Positions 1 to 10,289 of a stretch of 64,000 nucleotides of DNA are shown piece after piece. The translations under genes and the position numbers were made by a program. How positions within the stretch are numbered: the first letter of the stretch is position 1; the number at the start of each line of letters is the position of its first letter. Below the pieces are notes generated by a model, which was not told where the DNA came from, did no database searches, and was given only the letters and a program-made list of their open reading frames with translations. The DNA is from Myxococcales bacterium. GTDB lineage: Bacteria; Myxococcota_A; UBA9160; UBA4427. The DNA lies in the NCBI GenBank assembly GCA_012959805.1, contig DUCN01000054.1, forward strand, positions 1 through 64,000, given 5' to 3'.

Positions 1-231
1 CATACCAATCGCGCTCCCATGCACATCATGGGCGGCACCGTGATGGGCAAGAGTCCCGCCGACTCGGTGACCAACAGCTATGGCCAGGCCCACGATCTGC
101 CGAATCTTTTCATCGGCGGCGCGGGCCTCTTCCCCACGTCGGGCGGAGTGAACCCAACCTTCACCCTGCATGCCTTGGCGGCGCGGTCGGCCGAGTACTT
201 GGTGAAGAATTGGAATTCGGCGATCGGCTAG
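1..231 (+). CDS. GMC-family oxidoreductase, C-terminal fragment (cut by window edge)
   Basis: The open frame runs in from the left edge and ends at TAG 229-231. The visible 76 residues are the C-terminal GMC_oxred_C region of a flavin-dependent alcohol or sterol dehydrogenase. The pattern is H-IMGGTVMG, then PNLFIGGAGLFPTSGG, then NPTFT followed by an AlaAla-rich helix. The His of HIMGG and the Asn of NPT match the catalytic His/Asn pair known in this family. The FAD-binding N-terminus lies outside the window, so the substrate cannot be judged. The lipid-type catabolic genes further on would fit an alcohol or sterol dehydrogenase, but that is inference. Confidence 0.85.
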   Translation, partial: HTNRAPMHIMGGTVMGKSPADSVTNSYGQAHDLPNLFIGGAGLFPTSGGVNPTFTLHALAARSAEYLVKNWNSAIG

Positions 232-364
232 CTGCCCGGCGTTTCCACGCATTGGAGCGCCATCTCGCCTCCCTCAAAAAGGAGGCCCTGGCGGCCGGTC
301 TGTCCGGCGTCACTTCGCTCCCCCTCAGTTCGATCCTGAGGGGATAGTCCATCGTTCACGATGA

Positions 365-819
365 CCGATCGAAGCGTTCACGTTGGCCCGAAACGGGCAG
401 GGTGGGAACATCCGCGCCGCGTGTCGCGAACATAACGTCACGGAGCAGACGTTCTACCGCTGGCGTAGGAAGTTCGGTGGGATGGATGTATCGGAAGCGA
501 AGAAGCTGCGTGAGCTTGAGCGTGAGAACACGGAACTGAAGAAGAGGCTCGCGGACCTTTCATTGGATGGAAGACCTTGGGCTCGCGTGTCGGACGCGAA
601 CAGGTCCGTCTGCTTCGTCGTCGAGAAGGCCTGAGGGTGCCGCAGAAGTCCGTGAAGCGACGTCGGCCCGGCACCAGCACGATCGATCCGCACAAGGCCG
701 AGTATCCGAACCACGTTTGGAGTTACGACTTTGTCGCGGATCAAACGAGCGATGGGAAGACGCTTCGTTTCTCAACCGCGATCGATGAGTTCACCCGACT
801 AGCACTTTGGAATGTCTGA
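365..819 (+). pseudogene. IS3-family transposase relic (orfA piece joined to orfB piece)
   Basis: Residues from the TTG at 383 carry the orfA helix-turn-helix and leucine-zipper part (IRAACREHNVTEQTFYRWRR, then FGGMDVSEAKKLRELERE). The first ~25 orfA residues are missing. After about position 560 the frame changes to an orfB piece ending at 819, with VPQKSVKRRRPG and HVWSYDFV, which is the start of the DDE catalytic domain. Most of orfB is deleted. A stretch near 428-463 is nearly identical to the inverse strand of the deleted element at 45312-45690, so both come from the same IS. No intact transposase exists here. Confidence 0.85.
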
Positions 820-829
820 ATGCTGCTGA

Positions 830-1111
830 CGGGATACAGCTGAGGCAGCGAAGTGGTTTCGCAAGGCTGCGGAGCAGGGGGATGCGAATGCTCAGTACTC
901 CTTAGGGGTGATGTACGCGTTGGGTGATGGCATCACACATGACTACGTTCTTGCTCACATGTGGACAAATCTTGCTCTTGCGCAGGGAACTGAAAATGCG
1001 AATGAGGTCATGGAAATACTCGTCAATGGGATGACGAAGGAAGACATCTCGAAAGCGCAGAAGATGGCGAGTGCGTGGCAGGAGAAGCATTCATCGGGGG
1101 TCGGGCAATGA
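830..1111 (+). pseudogene. Sel1-repeat (TPR-like) protein, C-terminal fragment
   Basis: The open frame after TGA 827-829 encodes about 93 residues with one clear Sel1 repeat (AAKWFRKAAEQGDANAQYSL, then GVMYALGDGI), a degenerate second repeat and a charged C-terminus ending at TGA 1109-1111. Sel1 proteins are usually exported scaffold proteins with many repeats and a signal peptide. Here the N-terminus is gone and the fragment abuts the IS3 relic, so insertion and deletion probably truncated it. The first ATG in frame is 908, inside the repeat, so a functional product is unlikely. Confidence 0.7.
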
Positions 1112-1639
1112 CATCGTCACTTCTGGTTGGAACACGACGATTGTTGAGTGGCGCGATGGCGATCGGGGTTCTGCTTCTGTGAATCGTCTTCGCGTCTTCT
1201 TCTCTTTTGACATTTTGAACTCCCGGAGAAGGACTAGCTTCCGCCATTGAGTCCACTTTTTCGTGCAGGGTCAAAGCGCCAATCGGAAGACAATGAGGCT
1301 CGTCTTCTCTTGTCTTCTCGCCCAGCCCGAGCAGTCCGAACCCGAGGAGGAGTGCGGTGGAGGGTTCGGGGATCGGGCTGACTGATTGTTCTGAGACGTA
1401 TCCAGTGATCCAGGATTGACGGGTCGAGTTCCGTCGGGCTATACAAGGACGGACCCCCCGATCGAAGTAGGTGTGACTGAATACGAATTTTGCAGCCGGC
1501 CTCTCCATGATGTCGCTGCTGCGGCCATTTGCGTTGAGGCAGACTCGCGGCGACACGAACTTTTCGCGTTTGTGACGCCATCGGCGGAGTCTCCCCTGCA
1601 GCCTGCGGGGGGCGACCTGCCCACCCGGCGACTCACGCG
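1112..1639. other. Intergenic stretch without an intact gene
   Basis: About 530 bases between the Sel1 fragment and the Nudix gene. The only recognisable coding remnant is a PEP-CTERM tail on the minus strand (listed separately). Longer minus-strand frames through here overlap the Nudix gene and have no family features. Confidence 0.6.
1299..1376 (-). pseudogene. PEP-CTERM sorting-signal remnant
   Basis: Read on the minus strand, 1376 downward encodes PIPEPSTALLLGFGLLGLGE followed by Lys-Thr-Arg-Glu-Asp. This matches the PEP-CTERM layout: Pro-Glu-Pro box, hydrophobic helix, basic end. Such tails are processed by exosortase (EpsH family) in Gram-negative bacteria that make exopolysaccharide. 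No stop follows the basic end as it normally would, and the upstream coding part has no start or recognisable domain, so this is the end of a decayed gene. It implies the lineage has or had an exosortase system. Confidence 0.6.
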
Positions 1640-2095
1640 ATGACCCGATATTTCGCACATGATCCTGAATCGATTGGGCTCTCGGTCTCCGCAATGGTTT
1701 GGCGGTCGGGCAAGTTATTGCTGATGCGTCGATCGGATAACGGCTATTGGGGGCTGCCCGGAGGTTTCGTCGAGCCTGGCGAATCGGTTGCGGATGCGGT
1801 CCGGCGCGAGGTCTTCGAAGAAACGGGCTGGTCGGTCGAACTCGGTGGATTGATTGGCGTGTACTCTGACCCGGAGACCCAGGTCGTGGAGTACCCATCG
1901 GGTCGTGGGCGGGTGCAGGTGGTGAATTTGTGTTTTCGGGCGGAGGCGCTCAAGCAGGGCGAGCCGACGACGCCGGAGGAGACACTCGAGATGGGATTTT
2001 TTGCAGCGGAATCACTGCCATTGCCCTTTGTGCCGATTCATTCGGTGCGCGTAGAGGATGGGCTGGCGAGACGGGTCGAGGCTGTGGTGCGATGA
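1640..2095 (+). CDS. Nudix hydrolase
   Basis: 151 residues. A complete Nudix box lies at residues 42-64: G42-FVEPG-E48, then R56-E57-V-F-E60-E61-T-G63-W, fitting GX5EX7REUXEEXGU. The Glu residues bind the divalent metal for hydrolysis of a nucleoside diphosphate linked to another group X. The residues after the box (SDPETQVVEYPSGRGR) are typical of small ADP-ribose or NTP-type Nudix enzymes, but the substrate cannot be named. The start ATG 1640 lies just before the first beta strand. The gene ends 70 bases before pyrG and may be co-transcribed with it as a nucleotide-pool sanitiser. Confidence 0.9.
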   Translation: MTRYFAHDPESIGLSVSAMVWRSGKLLLMRRSDNGYWGLPGGFVEPGESVADAVRREVFEETGWSVELGGLIGVYSDPETQVVEYPSGRGRVQVVNLCFRAEALKQGEPTTPEETLEMGFFAAESLPLPFVPIHSVRVEDGLARRVEAVVR

Positions 2096-2141
2096 GAATT
2101 TCGGGTGAAATGGACGAGAAAATGAGTTGCGAAGCCGCTAG

Positions 2142-3821
<1,680 letters not shown>

Positions 3822-3863
3822 AACCTCTCTCTTCTCACGGCCGCGAGAGTCATCGAGTGTCGT

Positions 3864-3940
3864 GGGGCGTTAGCTCAGCTGGTTAGAGCGCCGTGTTCAC
3901 ACCGCGGAGGTCGGTGGTTCGAGTCCACTACGCCCCACCA
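3864..3940 (+). tRNA. tRNA-Val (anticodon CAC)
   Basis: A complete cloverleaf with encoded CCA. The acceptor GGGGCGT pairs with ACGCCCC, the D arm is GCTC/GAGC, the anticodon stem is CCGTG/CGCGG with loop TTCACAC (anticodon CAC at 3898-3900), and the T arm is GGTGG/CCACT with TTCGAGT. It reads GTG codons. It lies 42 bases after pyrG. Confidence 0.95.
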
Positions 3941-4021
3941 TTTTTTCGCGAACGCTCATTTGGCAGAGCGGTCGGAGTCTCGCCTTCGGGTGGCTGCGCT
4001 GATTGTTTGGTGGATGACCGT

Positions 4022-4098
4022 GGCCCGGTAGCTCAGCTGGATAGAGCACTAGCCTCCGAAGCTAGGGGTCGCGCGTTCGAATCGCGCCCGGGTCACCA
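4022..4098 (+). tRNA. tRNA-Arg (anticodon CCG)
   Basis: A complete cloverleaf with encoded CCA. The acceptor GGCCCGG pairs with CCGGGTC (one G-T pair). The anticodon stem is CTAGC/GCTAG with loop CTCCGAA, giving anticodon CCG at 4056-4058. The T arm is GCGCG/CGCGC with TTCGAAT. It reads CGG. An IS3-family end begins about 95 bases downstream, so the tRNA 3' side may have been an insertion hot spot. Confidence 0.95.
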
Positions 4099-4192
4099 TC
4101 TACTTTACACACGTCGCAGAGCCTTTGATTTGAGAGACTAGCTTCGGGGAAGAAGCGGTCGGGGGAGCTGGCCGGCCCCGCGATACTGGTAC

Positions 4193-4403
4193 TGGCAAGC
4201 CCAAGAAAACGGTACCAGCCGTTTAGTTAGGGATTTCGCTTGTTGACCTGCCCCGAAAACCTGTTCCAATTGAAACGTTAGTTTCTGGCCTAAGTCGGGA
4301 CTCTGGGGACCCAGTCCCCAGACCCTAAGAACTGCTCGGGAGTCTTTTCCCCAAGCGAACTGTGCGGTCGGAACTCATTGTACTCCTGGCGCCAAGCTTC
4401 GAT
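4193..4403 (-). mobile_element. IS3-family right-end fragment; 211-bp exact repeat of 45312-45522
   Basis: Every base of 4193-4403 matches 45312-45522 in the same orientation. On the minus strand it encodes the last 37 residues of an IS3 OrfB (EAWRQEYNEFRPHSSLGEKT, then PEQFLG) with stop at 4290-4292, then the untranslated IS end with the terminal motif GGTACCAGCCGTTTAGTTAG. The rest of the IS is absent. A GGCCGGCCCC..ATACTGGTAC segment just left of it (about 4169-4190) resembles, inverted, the far flank of the other copy. A related but distinct IS end is at 6593-6635. Confidence 0.85.
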
Positions 4404-4544
4404 TCCCGCAGCGGGATTTGCACCTGCGGAGTGTGGAGCCGGAGGTGGAACGGATTCTGGGACCAGAGGATCGCGATCGAAGCTGCGCGTGACTACCTGT
4501 CGCTGTCGCGCTTTCGGCTTCGAGTGACTAGAATCCGGGCTGCC

Positions 4545-5513
4545 ATGACCTATCGAATCACTCTGATTCTGATCATGAATTTCACGGCGGTCGCCGCCTT
4601 CGCCGAGATGTGGGCTCCCCTCGATGTGGCCCATCAAATGGGTATGTCGAAGGCAGCGATCGAACGTGTGAAGAAAGGCGAGGTCGTCGTCGAGGACCTC
4701 GAGGCGTCCAGCGACAAGGACCTCTCGATTGCCATCATCGCGCGCGTCGACGCGCCGCTCGAGGAGATCTACTCGTTCCTCGAGAGCGGCCGTCTCGTCG
4801 AGCTCTCGACCGTGACCCTGTCGGCTGGGAAGATCGATACGGCCACCTTCTCGATGGACGCGATGAGTCTTCCCGACGACGTCTTGCAGCAGCTCGTCGA
4901 TGAGCCCGAGGACACGTTCTACATGTCCAGCGACGAGCTGGCCTTGATCAAGAGGGCCGCCGTGGACGGCAAGGCGCGAGTGCTCGAGACATACCGGGGC
5001 GTGCTTTCCGCACGCGCCAGGGCCTACTGGGAAGAGGGTGTCGCAGGAATCGTGCCCTACGCGGGCAAGGACCGCTCACCGCGGAGAGACCTCGACTATG
5101 CCAACGCGGCCGCGAAGAAGCTCATTCAGAATGTCAGCGTCTTGGCCGAGCTCGACGTCGTTCCAGCGCACAGCTCGAGCAGGGCCAGGCATCGGCTGAC
5201 GTGGGCGGTCCAGAAGGGGCGCGATCGCGCGGCGCCGGTTCTGAACCACCATATTCTCTATGCGGAGAACGATGGCGAAGTCTCGATCGTTCGGCGTTTC
5301 TACTCTGGCTACGACTACGATGCTTTGCAGATCGTGACAGGTATCCTGCCCTCGACGGAGCTCGCGTGCGTCGTCTTCTATCTGAACCACACCTACACCG
5401 CGCAGGTGGCCGGCTTCGGAGGCAGCGCGAAGCGGTCGATCGGTCGCAAGCTGATGCAGAAGGAACTCGTGGCGGAGATGGAGCGCACGAGGACTGCGAT
5501 TCGCGACCGCTGA
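4545..5513 (+). CDS. Exported protein of unknown function
   Basis: 322 residues from ATG 4545. This start gives a clean signal peptide (MTYRITLILIMNF, then TAVAAFAEMW with a likely cut after AFA); the longer frame from 4362 begins inside the IS fragment and is not believed. The mature part is acidic mixed alpha/beta, with APLEEIYSFLESGRLVELST near its start and a beta-rich second half. I recognise no family or catalytic motif. It probably acts in the periplasm. It lies just after an IS relic, and the next gene (5736-6545, opposite strand) is also an unknown exported protein, so the two convergent genes may belong to one accessory insert. Confidence 0.75.
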   Translation: MTYRITLILIMNFTAVAAFAEMWAPLDVAHQMGMSKAAIERVKKGEVVVEDLEASSDKDLSIAIIARVDAPLEEIYSFLESGRLVELSTVTLSAGKIDTATFSMDAMSLPDDVLQQLVDEPEDTFYMSSDELALIKRAAVDGKARVLETYRGVLSARARAYWEEGVAGIVPYAGKDRSPRRDLDYANAAAKKLIQNVSVLAELDVVPAHSSSRARHRLTWAVQKGRDRAAPVLNHHILYAENDGEVSIVRRFYSGYDYDALQIVTGILPSTELACVVFYLNHTYTAQVAGFGGSAKRSIGRKLMQKELVAEMERTRTAIRDR

Positions 5514-5735
5514 GAAATCCAAGACGATCCACCCGGCACGCTGTGCCGATTATGTTCCATGTTGATGAAGCGTTCGCTAATCGTGCTCGTCTCGCTAGCC
5601 GACTACGACGAGGCCGTGCAGAATTGTTTCACGCTCCTCGAAGGGACGCGGACGCTCGAACGATTGCGGCTCGTCTGGTTTGACAATGACTTCGGGGTGC
5701 AGTCACTGCCCTGGAAGGACGCCCAAGGCCAAGGA

Positions 5736-6545
5736 CTAACGTTTTGGGTACTTCGTGAGCAGTTTCGCGACCTTCGTGCTCGAGTGATAGACAAGCATCG
5801 CGGAGACATTGGTCGTCTCGACCTCCGCGATTTTGCCGACCCCTTTCGCGAAGAACATATACGCCGTATCCGTCACCTTCGCGGGACCAATCTTGATGTT
5901 GAACTCGCTACGCATGAGTAGGGCCGGCCATGTTCCGGCCGGCGTCGTCACCTCGTATTGTCCGACGTAGATCAGCTTGGCCTTCAAGTTGCCGCGATAG
6001 GAGACGTGGTCGGGCTTGTCGGTCTTGAAGGCCTCGATCTTGCTGTCGATCGTGCGCGTGACCCCCGCCTTCGTCTTGCCAAGCCAGGTCACGCCCGGCT
6101 TGAAACGGGAGCTGTACCCGACGTCTAGATCGTCTTCGAGGTATTTGCCGAAGTCGTGATTGCTGTCGATCCTTATGTATTCGACGAACTCGGTCCCAAC
6201 CGTGCGTTTCCAGATGTCTGCACCATCCTTCTTGGGCATCTTTTCGTAGTGCTCACTCCGAACTTTCATTCCGTCCTTGCCCCCGTGCACGATCTTGTAG
6301 TCCCAAGTGCCGGAACCGAGGTTCCCGTATCCGTGGATGTCCGTGAACGGGGGGGCCGGCAACGCCTTGCCGACCACGCCCTTGCCCAGGATTTCGAGGT
6401 CCTTGGCGACATCGGGGGGAAGCGGAATCACCGCTGCATCGCTCGCCCGCGCGATGGGAGAAAATGTCGGTGACAGCACGAGCCAGGTCAAAATGATCCA
6501 TAAGGGCCGGTAGTGGGAAGAGGCTAGGTTTGGTCTCATCCTCAT
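5736..6545 (-). CDS. Exported beta-rich protein of unknown function (DUF3108-like pattern)
   Basis: About 269 residues from ATG 6545 (6539 is also possible), chosen because a signal peptide follows: basic start, WIILTWLVLSPTFSPIARAS, cut near ARAS-DA. The longer frame to 6596 adds only IS-flank residues. The mature protein alternates short beta strands (GTWDYKIVHGGKDG, FKPGVTWLGKT, YEVTTPAGTWPALL). The phrase TPAGTWPALLMRSEFNIK followed by a charged strand resembles periplasmic proteins of the DUF3108 type, but this is weak. It ends convergently with the preceding exported-protein gene. No enzymatic motif is seen. Confidence 0.7.
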   Translation of the reverse strand: MRMRPNLASSHYRPLWIILTWLVLSPTFSPIARASDAAVIPLPPDVAKDLEILGKGVVGKALPAPPFTDIHGYGNLGSGTWDYKIVHGGKDGMKVRSEHYEKMPKKDGADIWKRTVGTEFVEYIRIDSNHDFGKYLEDDLDVGYSSRFKPGVTWLGKTKAGVTRTIDSKIEAFKTDKPDHVSYRGNLKAKLIYVGQYEVTTPAGTWPALLMRSEFNIKIGPAKVTDTAYMFFAKGVGKIAEVETTNVSAMLVYHSSTKVAKLLTKYPKR

Positions 6546-6604
6546 ATGCTGGCAGAGCATTGCGAATCCGCAATGCCGCCCGATTGGCGAGCCCAAATAA
6601 CCGG

Positions 6605-6968
6605 TACCTCCCGTTTAGTTAGGAATTTCGCTTGACCCTCGAGCGGCTTCCCTTTGCTGTTGTTCCCATTGTTCAAAGAACATTTCGGGCGAACGCCCGC
6701 TGAGCGACCCATGGGGTTGCTCAAAGTTGTATTCGTAAAGCCAATGCTCTGTCGCTTCGCGAGCCTCTTGAATCGACTCGAAGAGCCAGCGATTCAAACA
6801 TCCGTCACGGAAGACGCCGTTGAATGATTCGTTATGTCCGTTCTGCCACGGACTGCCTGGATCGATGAACCGAGCATTGATGTGTCGATCTTCGATCCAT
6901 TCTTGGACCTTCTTCGCTACGAACTCGGGACCGACGATGAGGAGGCCGCGAGTACCAATGCGTCGCAC
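6605..6968 (-). pseudogene. IS3-family transposase OrfB, C-terminal relic
   Basis: The minus frame ending at 6615-6617 encodes the last ~118 residues of an IS3 OrfB: GPEFVAKKVQEWIEDR, DPGSPWQNGHNESFNGVFRD, then the C-terminal FEQPHGSLSGRSPEMFF. The DDE Glu is present, but the N-terminal half including both catalytic Asp residues is lost. The IS end CGGTACCTCCCGTTTAGTTAGG at 6601-6622 is a close relative of the ends at 4209 and 45328. The relic sits immediately downstream of the LDI-like gene stop at 6998 without damaging it. Confidence 0.85.
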
Positions 6969-6997
6969 GCGCAGATTGAGCGAAGTCCTCGCGCTAC

Positions 6998-8485
6998 TCA
7001 GCCATGTTCGCTGCGCCGAATGACGACCGTCTCGTTGTCGACGATCAGCTCCGCTGTCACGTAGTCACGTTCCGCCGAGAGAGCCGTCGTTTCGCCATTG
7101 GACCGGGTCATCACCCAGCCTTCGGTCGAATCGATATTTGTGACGCGTACGCGCGTGCGGCTGCCGTGAACTGCGGCATTCTGCGGATGTGCGGCGAGAT
7201 GGAGAGCTGTGCCATCCCATCTTGCTTCGCTGAGTGCGACTCGGGGGAAGTCGACTCCGCACACAGTCGGTTCATCGAACTTTCTAAGGTTGGGCTCGTT
7301 GAAGATGCGCCGCCATGCACCTTCCGTGCAGATCCAACCTGCCATTGAACGCGCGTTGAGCTGGCCGCGTGGATGGGGCTCGTCGAGATTGAATCCGAGA
7401 GTGAACTCTCCTGCTTCGCGGTCCCAGGTTGGCTCGATGTGCTCTTCGGCGGCTTCCCAGATGCGCTGTTTCGTTTCGGGATCGGCAAACTCACCCGCGA
7501 TTTGAAGGAGCATGGTGGCCGCCGCGGGTTCTTGTACGCCCGAGATCGGTCCATCGCGAAAGACGCCGTTGATAGTCGCTGCCACCTTCCAGCCGGCCTC
7601 CGCAACCTCGCGGCGCTGTGGAGCAAAATACCAGACTGGAACGATCAGGCCGAGAGGGCTACGGCCGACATGTTCATCGACGACGGGATCGTAGTAGAGG
7701 TCGAACTCGACCGGATTGTCGGCATCCCAGCCGATGTAGTTGGAGGCCGCATACTCCCACCACTGATCGAAGGCGGCGTGGTGATGCGTTCCGAGAATTT
7801 GATCGGTGAGCCTCAGACCGAGGCCCGCGCCGCTCAGTCAATAGGGCCAGATCTTCGTGTTTTCACAGTGGCAGCCCATCTGCTGATCATTCCATTGCGC
7901 GGCCAGATGAGCGGCCACCGTCGAGTGACTCCAGGTAAAGGTGTTCTCGCCGTCGCGGATCATCTCGAATGGCTGATCCCATTTTGCATCGCCAGAAACA
8001 TAACGATGAAGACTCATCAGGAGTGTGAAGAACCCTTTGTAGAAGAGCATCCCGTCCGCGGCGATCGGGTCAGCTTGAATACCATACGGGGCGATGCCAT
8101 TGGCCGTCCAACCGGGTACGTCGTAGTCACCCCAGAGTGCCGGCGGGATCAGGAATCGATAGGCATCCGGGTAGTTCCCGCGTTCGGGGTCATGACCCAA
8201 TTGCGTCATCCAGTCTGAAGCCGACCACCAGCTCGTGTGCCGCGCGACCAACTCATCCAAAATCGTACTGTAGACCTCGCGCCAGGCGGGGGTTCGATCG
8301 CTCATGAGCGCCATCGCGTAGCTCGAGTCGACCAGGTCGAAGCGATGCCACGAAGTCATGGGTTCGCCGGTCGTTTCATCCCAATGAGGATGCGGCCGAC
8401 CGTCCCGGTCCCAGTTGTCTCGTGTTTTGGTCTTTCGATGCAGGTAGCGAAGCCAGCCGAGAGATCGATCGTCGAGTGCGGTCAT
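6998..8485 (-). CDS. Linalool dehydratase/isomerase-like selenoprotein (Sec at codon 216)
   Basis: One frame of 495 codons from ATG 8485 to TGA 6998-7000, interrupted only by TGA at 7840-7838. I translated the 84 codons between that TGA and the GTG at 7585 and found no other stop; the translation keeps the family pattern on both sides. Around the TGA the protein reads MGCHCENTKIWPY-U-LSGAGL. Castellaniella LDI, as I recall it, has C171-EPDNYFVQ-C180-NSVAYLSL, and both cysteines are catalytic. Our Cys207 and codon 216 have the same nine-residue spacing, so UGA sits at C180. Other matches are FYKGFFTLLMSLHRYVSG with LDI MYKGHLNLMYGLYQLVTG (H129 is Phe here) and LTDQILGT with VYDRLHGT. There is no signal peptide, so it is probably cytoplasmic, unlike LDI. 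It likely acts on an isoprenoid alcohol. Its start overlaps the MFS stop (ATGA), indicating translational coupling. The alternative, a TGC/TGT-to-TGA nonsense mutation, is made less likely by the SECIS-like hairpin. Confidence 0.8.
7804..7840 (-). promoter_or_regulatory. Bacterial SECIS-like element after UGA in the LDI-like gene
   Basis: Counting the UGA as nucleotides 1-3, nucleotides 15-21 (GGGCCUC) pair with 27-33 (GAGGCUC) through seven pairs including one G-U, leaving the loop GGUCU at 22-26. Nucleotides 9-11 (CGG) can pair with 35-37 (CCG) below an internal loop. In E. coli fdhF the loop also contains GGUCU, and the SelB-contacting G and U are nucleotides 23 and 24 from the UGA; here they are G23 and U24. 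On the plus strand the hairpin is 7808-7826. The function is inferred from this match. Confidence 0.8.
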
Positions 8486-10089
8486 CCCTGATCTCCCAGC
8501 CCGTCGACTTCTCCCGCGGCTCTGGCGCGATCCAGTCGAGAGGCTTCATCTCCGGGCAGAAACCGGAGTGCTGCGATCGTAAAGAGGGTCGCGATTCCCA
8601 GCATGCCCAACGCGTAGGTCATGGCTTGTTGTAGGGCGCGTCCTGATTCCGTGCCCGACGCGCCGATGAAATCGCTCACATACCCGATCAGATAGGGACC
8701 GAGAGCCAGACCGATGAAGGTGATCATCATGATGTAGAAAGCTGAGGACAGCGCGCGCATTCGGGGTAGGAGGAGGTCGTTCAGAGTCGTTGCCGCGGGG
8801 CCCGTCCACATCGGAGCAAACAAGCTGAAGAAAAAGCTGCAGACGTAAGCGGTCACGACGTCTTCGGTCGTGACAAAAACATAGGCAAAGGGTGACGCGA
8901 GAATCGGGGCTACAAGGATGATGATCAGGCGGCCGTTAACTGCTCGCTGCTTGAATAGGTCCGAAAGTACTCCGCCTAACGTCACGCCAATCCATCCGCC
9001 CAGGGCAGCACCCAGGCCGAGGAACGTGCCCACTTCCGAAGCGCTGAGGTCATGGACCCGAATCATGTAGGGGGCGCCCCAGAATCCGATCCCGTAGGTG
9101 ACGAATGCGATGCAGGGCATGCCCCAACAAAGACAGATCATCGTCTTGCACTGGAAAATCATGCAGTAGGTAGGGTAATCGCGAATGCGAACATTCTGGA
9201 CCCAGGATGCGGCGGCGTAGACGCCTATTCCGAGCGCCGCCCATTGGGCGATGTTGCCTGTGATTTCGATTAACTGGTAGCCGACGCCAGCGATGATCGA
9301 CAGAAAGAGCAGATTCCATCCCAGCGCTCGGATTCCGCCGATTCTCAATAGGTTGTAGAGGGTGAGTGGGGGTAGGACCGAGACCAGTTCCTCGAAGGCG
9401 GCCTTGAAGGGATGGGGATGAGTCTCGGTGGTGATGCCCTCGCTCTGTCCGCGAGTCGGCTCCTTGAGAGTTCGGACCCAGAGGGCCAGAACGATGCCCG
9501 GGAGGCCAACTACGAGGAAGGCCGCTTGCCATGCCTTGATGCCCAGCGGTGCCGTCGCGATGTTGGGATAGGCGCCGTTCCACCCATCGACGATCATTCC
9601 ACCCAGAAACGTTCCGATCCCCGCGCCGATATAGATACCGCTGGAGTAGACGGACAGGGCGGTTGCTCGGACATTGGGTGAAAAATAGTCGGAGAGCATG
9701 GAGAACGCGGCCGGCGTCGCGCTGGATTCCCCCACACCGACACCGAAGCGAAAGGCCGCAAGGCTTCCGAAGCTGCGGGCGCTACCCGAGAGCGCCGTCA
9801 TGACGCTCCAAAATAAGAGTCCGGCTGAGATCAGGTTCTTGCGGACCCAAACGTCGGCAAGTCGGCCGAGTGGAATGCCAAAGATCGCGTAGAAGACGGC
9901 GAACGCGGTGCCGTAGAGGAAGCCGATCTCGGCGTCCGAGATTCCGATATCGGCTTTGATCTCTTCCGCGAGGATCGACAGGATCTGGCGGTCAATGAAA
10001 TTGAAAACGTAGACGAGGACTAATACGAAAAGGACGTACTTGGCATATCGGCCGCCGATCGGCGGGTCGGATGACGTGTTTTCTGGCAT
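8482..10089 (-). CDS. MFS transporter, spinster-like, upstream of the LDI-like gene
   Basis: 535 residues, inner membrane. The N-terminal signature YVFNFIDRQILSIL, with IGFLYGTAFAVFYAIFGIPL and GRLADVWVRKN, is the spinster/Spns-type MFS motif set. About 14 hydrophobic segments are visible, more than the usual 12: an inserted block near residues 235-330 (LLFLSIIAGVGYQL, then the Cys-rich MICLCWGMPCIAF) adds a helix pair. The cytoplasmic tail is charged. Its stop overlaps the LDI-like start by ATGA, so the pair is surely co-expressed and the carrier may import the terpenoid substrate. A paralogue at 43091-44428 precedes the second selenoprotein gene. The start ATG 10089 faces the divergent LLM gene across 200 bases. 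Confidence 0.9.
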   Translation of the reverse strand: MPENTSSDPPIGGRYAKYVLFVLVLVYVFNFIDRQILSILAEEIKADIGISDAEIGFLYGTAFAVFYAIFGIPLGRLADVWVRKNLISAGLLFWSVMTALSGSARSFGSLAAFRFGVGVGESSATPAAFSMLSDYFSPNVRATALSVYSSGIYIGAGIGTFLGGMIVDGWNGAYPNIATAPLGIKAWQAAFLVVGLPGIVLALWVRTLKEPTRGQSEGITTETHPHPFKAAFEELVSVLPPLTLYNLLRIGGIRALGWNLLFLSIIAGVGYQLIEITGNIAQWAALGIGVYAAASWVQNVRIRDYPTYCMIFQCKTMICLCWGMPCIAFVTYGIGFWGAPYMIRVHDLSASEVGTFLGLGAALGGWIGVTLGGVLSDLFKQRAVNGRLIIILVAPILASPFAYVFVTTEDVVTAYVCSFFFSLFAPMWTGPAATTLNDLLLPRMRALSSAFYIMMITFIGLALGPYLIGYVSDFIGASGTESGRALQQAMTYALGMLGIATLFTIAALRFLPGDEASRLDRARAAGEVDGLGDQG

Positions 10090-10289
10090 AGGCTCCGTCT
10101 GCGATCTCTAGCCTGGAAAGCCTACCAAGATGTGGAGGACATAGCGCGCAGGTATTCTTTGTATGAGACCGGCCTCCAGGCAATCTCGGGCGTTTCGACA
10201 TTGAGGATGTCTGCACCGTCGAGCTCACTGACGTAGCCTCTGCATGAGATGATTCGAAGGCGCTAGGAAACGCCTTCAGGGAGAATGAA

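Noticed and set aside
5559-5921. Plus-strand ORF of 120 codons
   Set aside because: More than half overlaps the exported-protein gene on the other strand, and no domain is visible.
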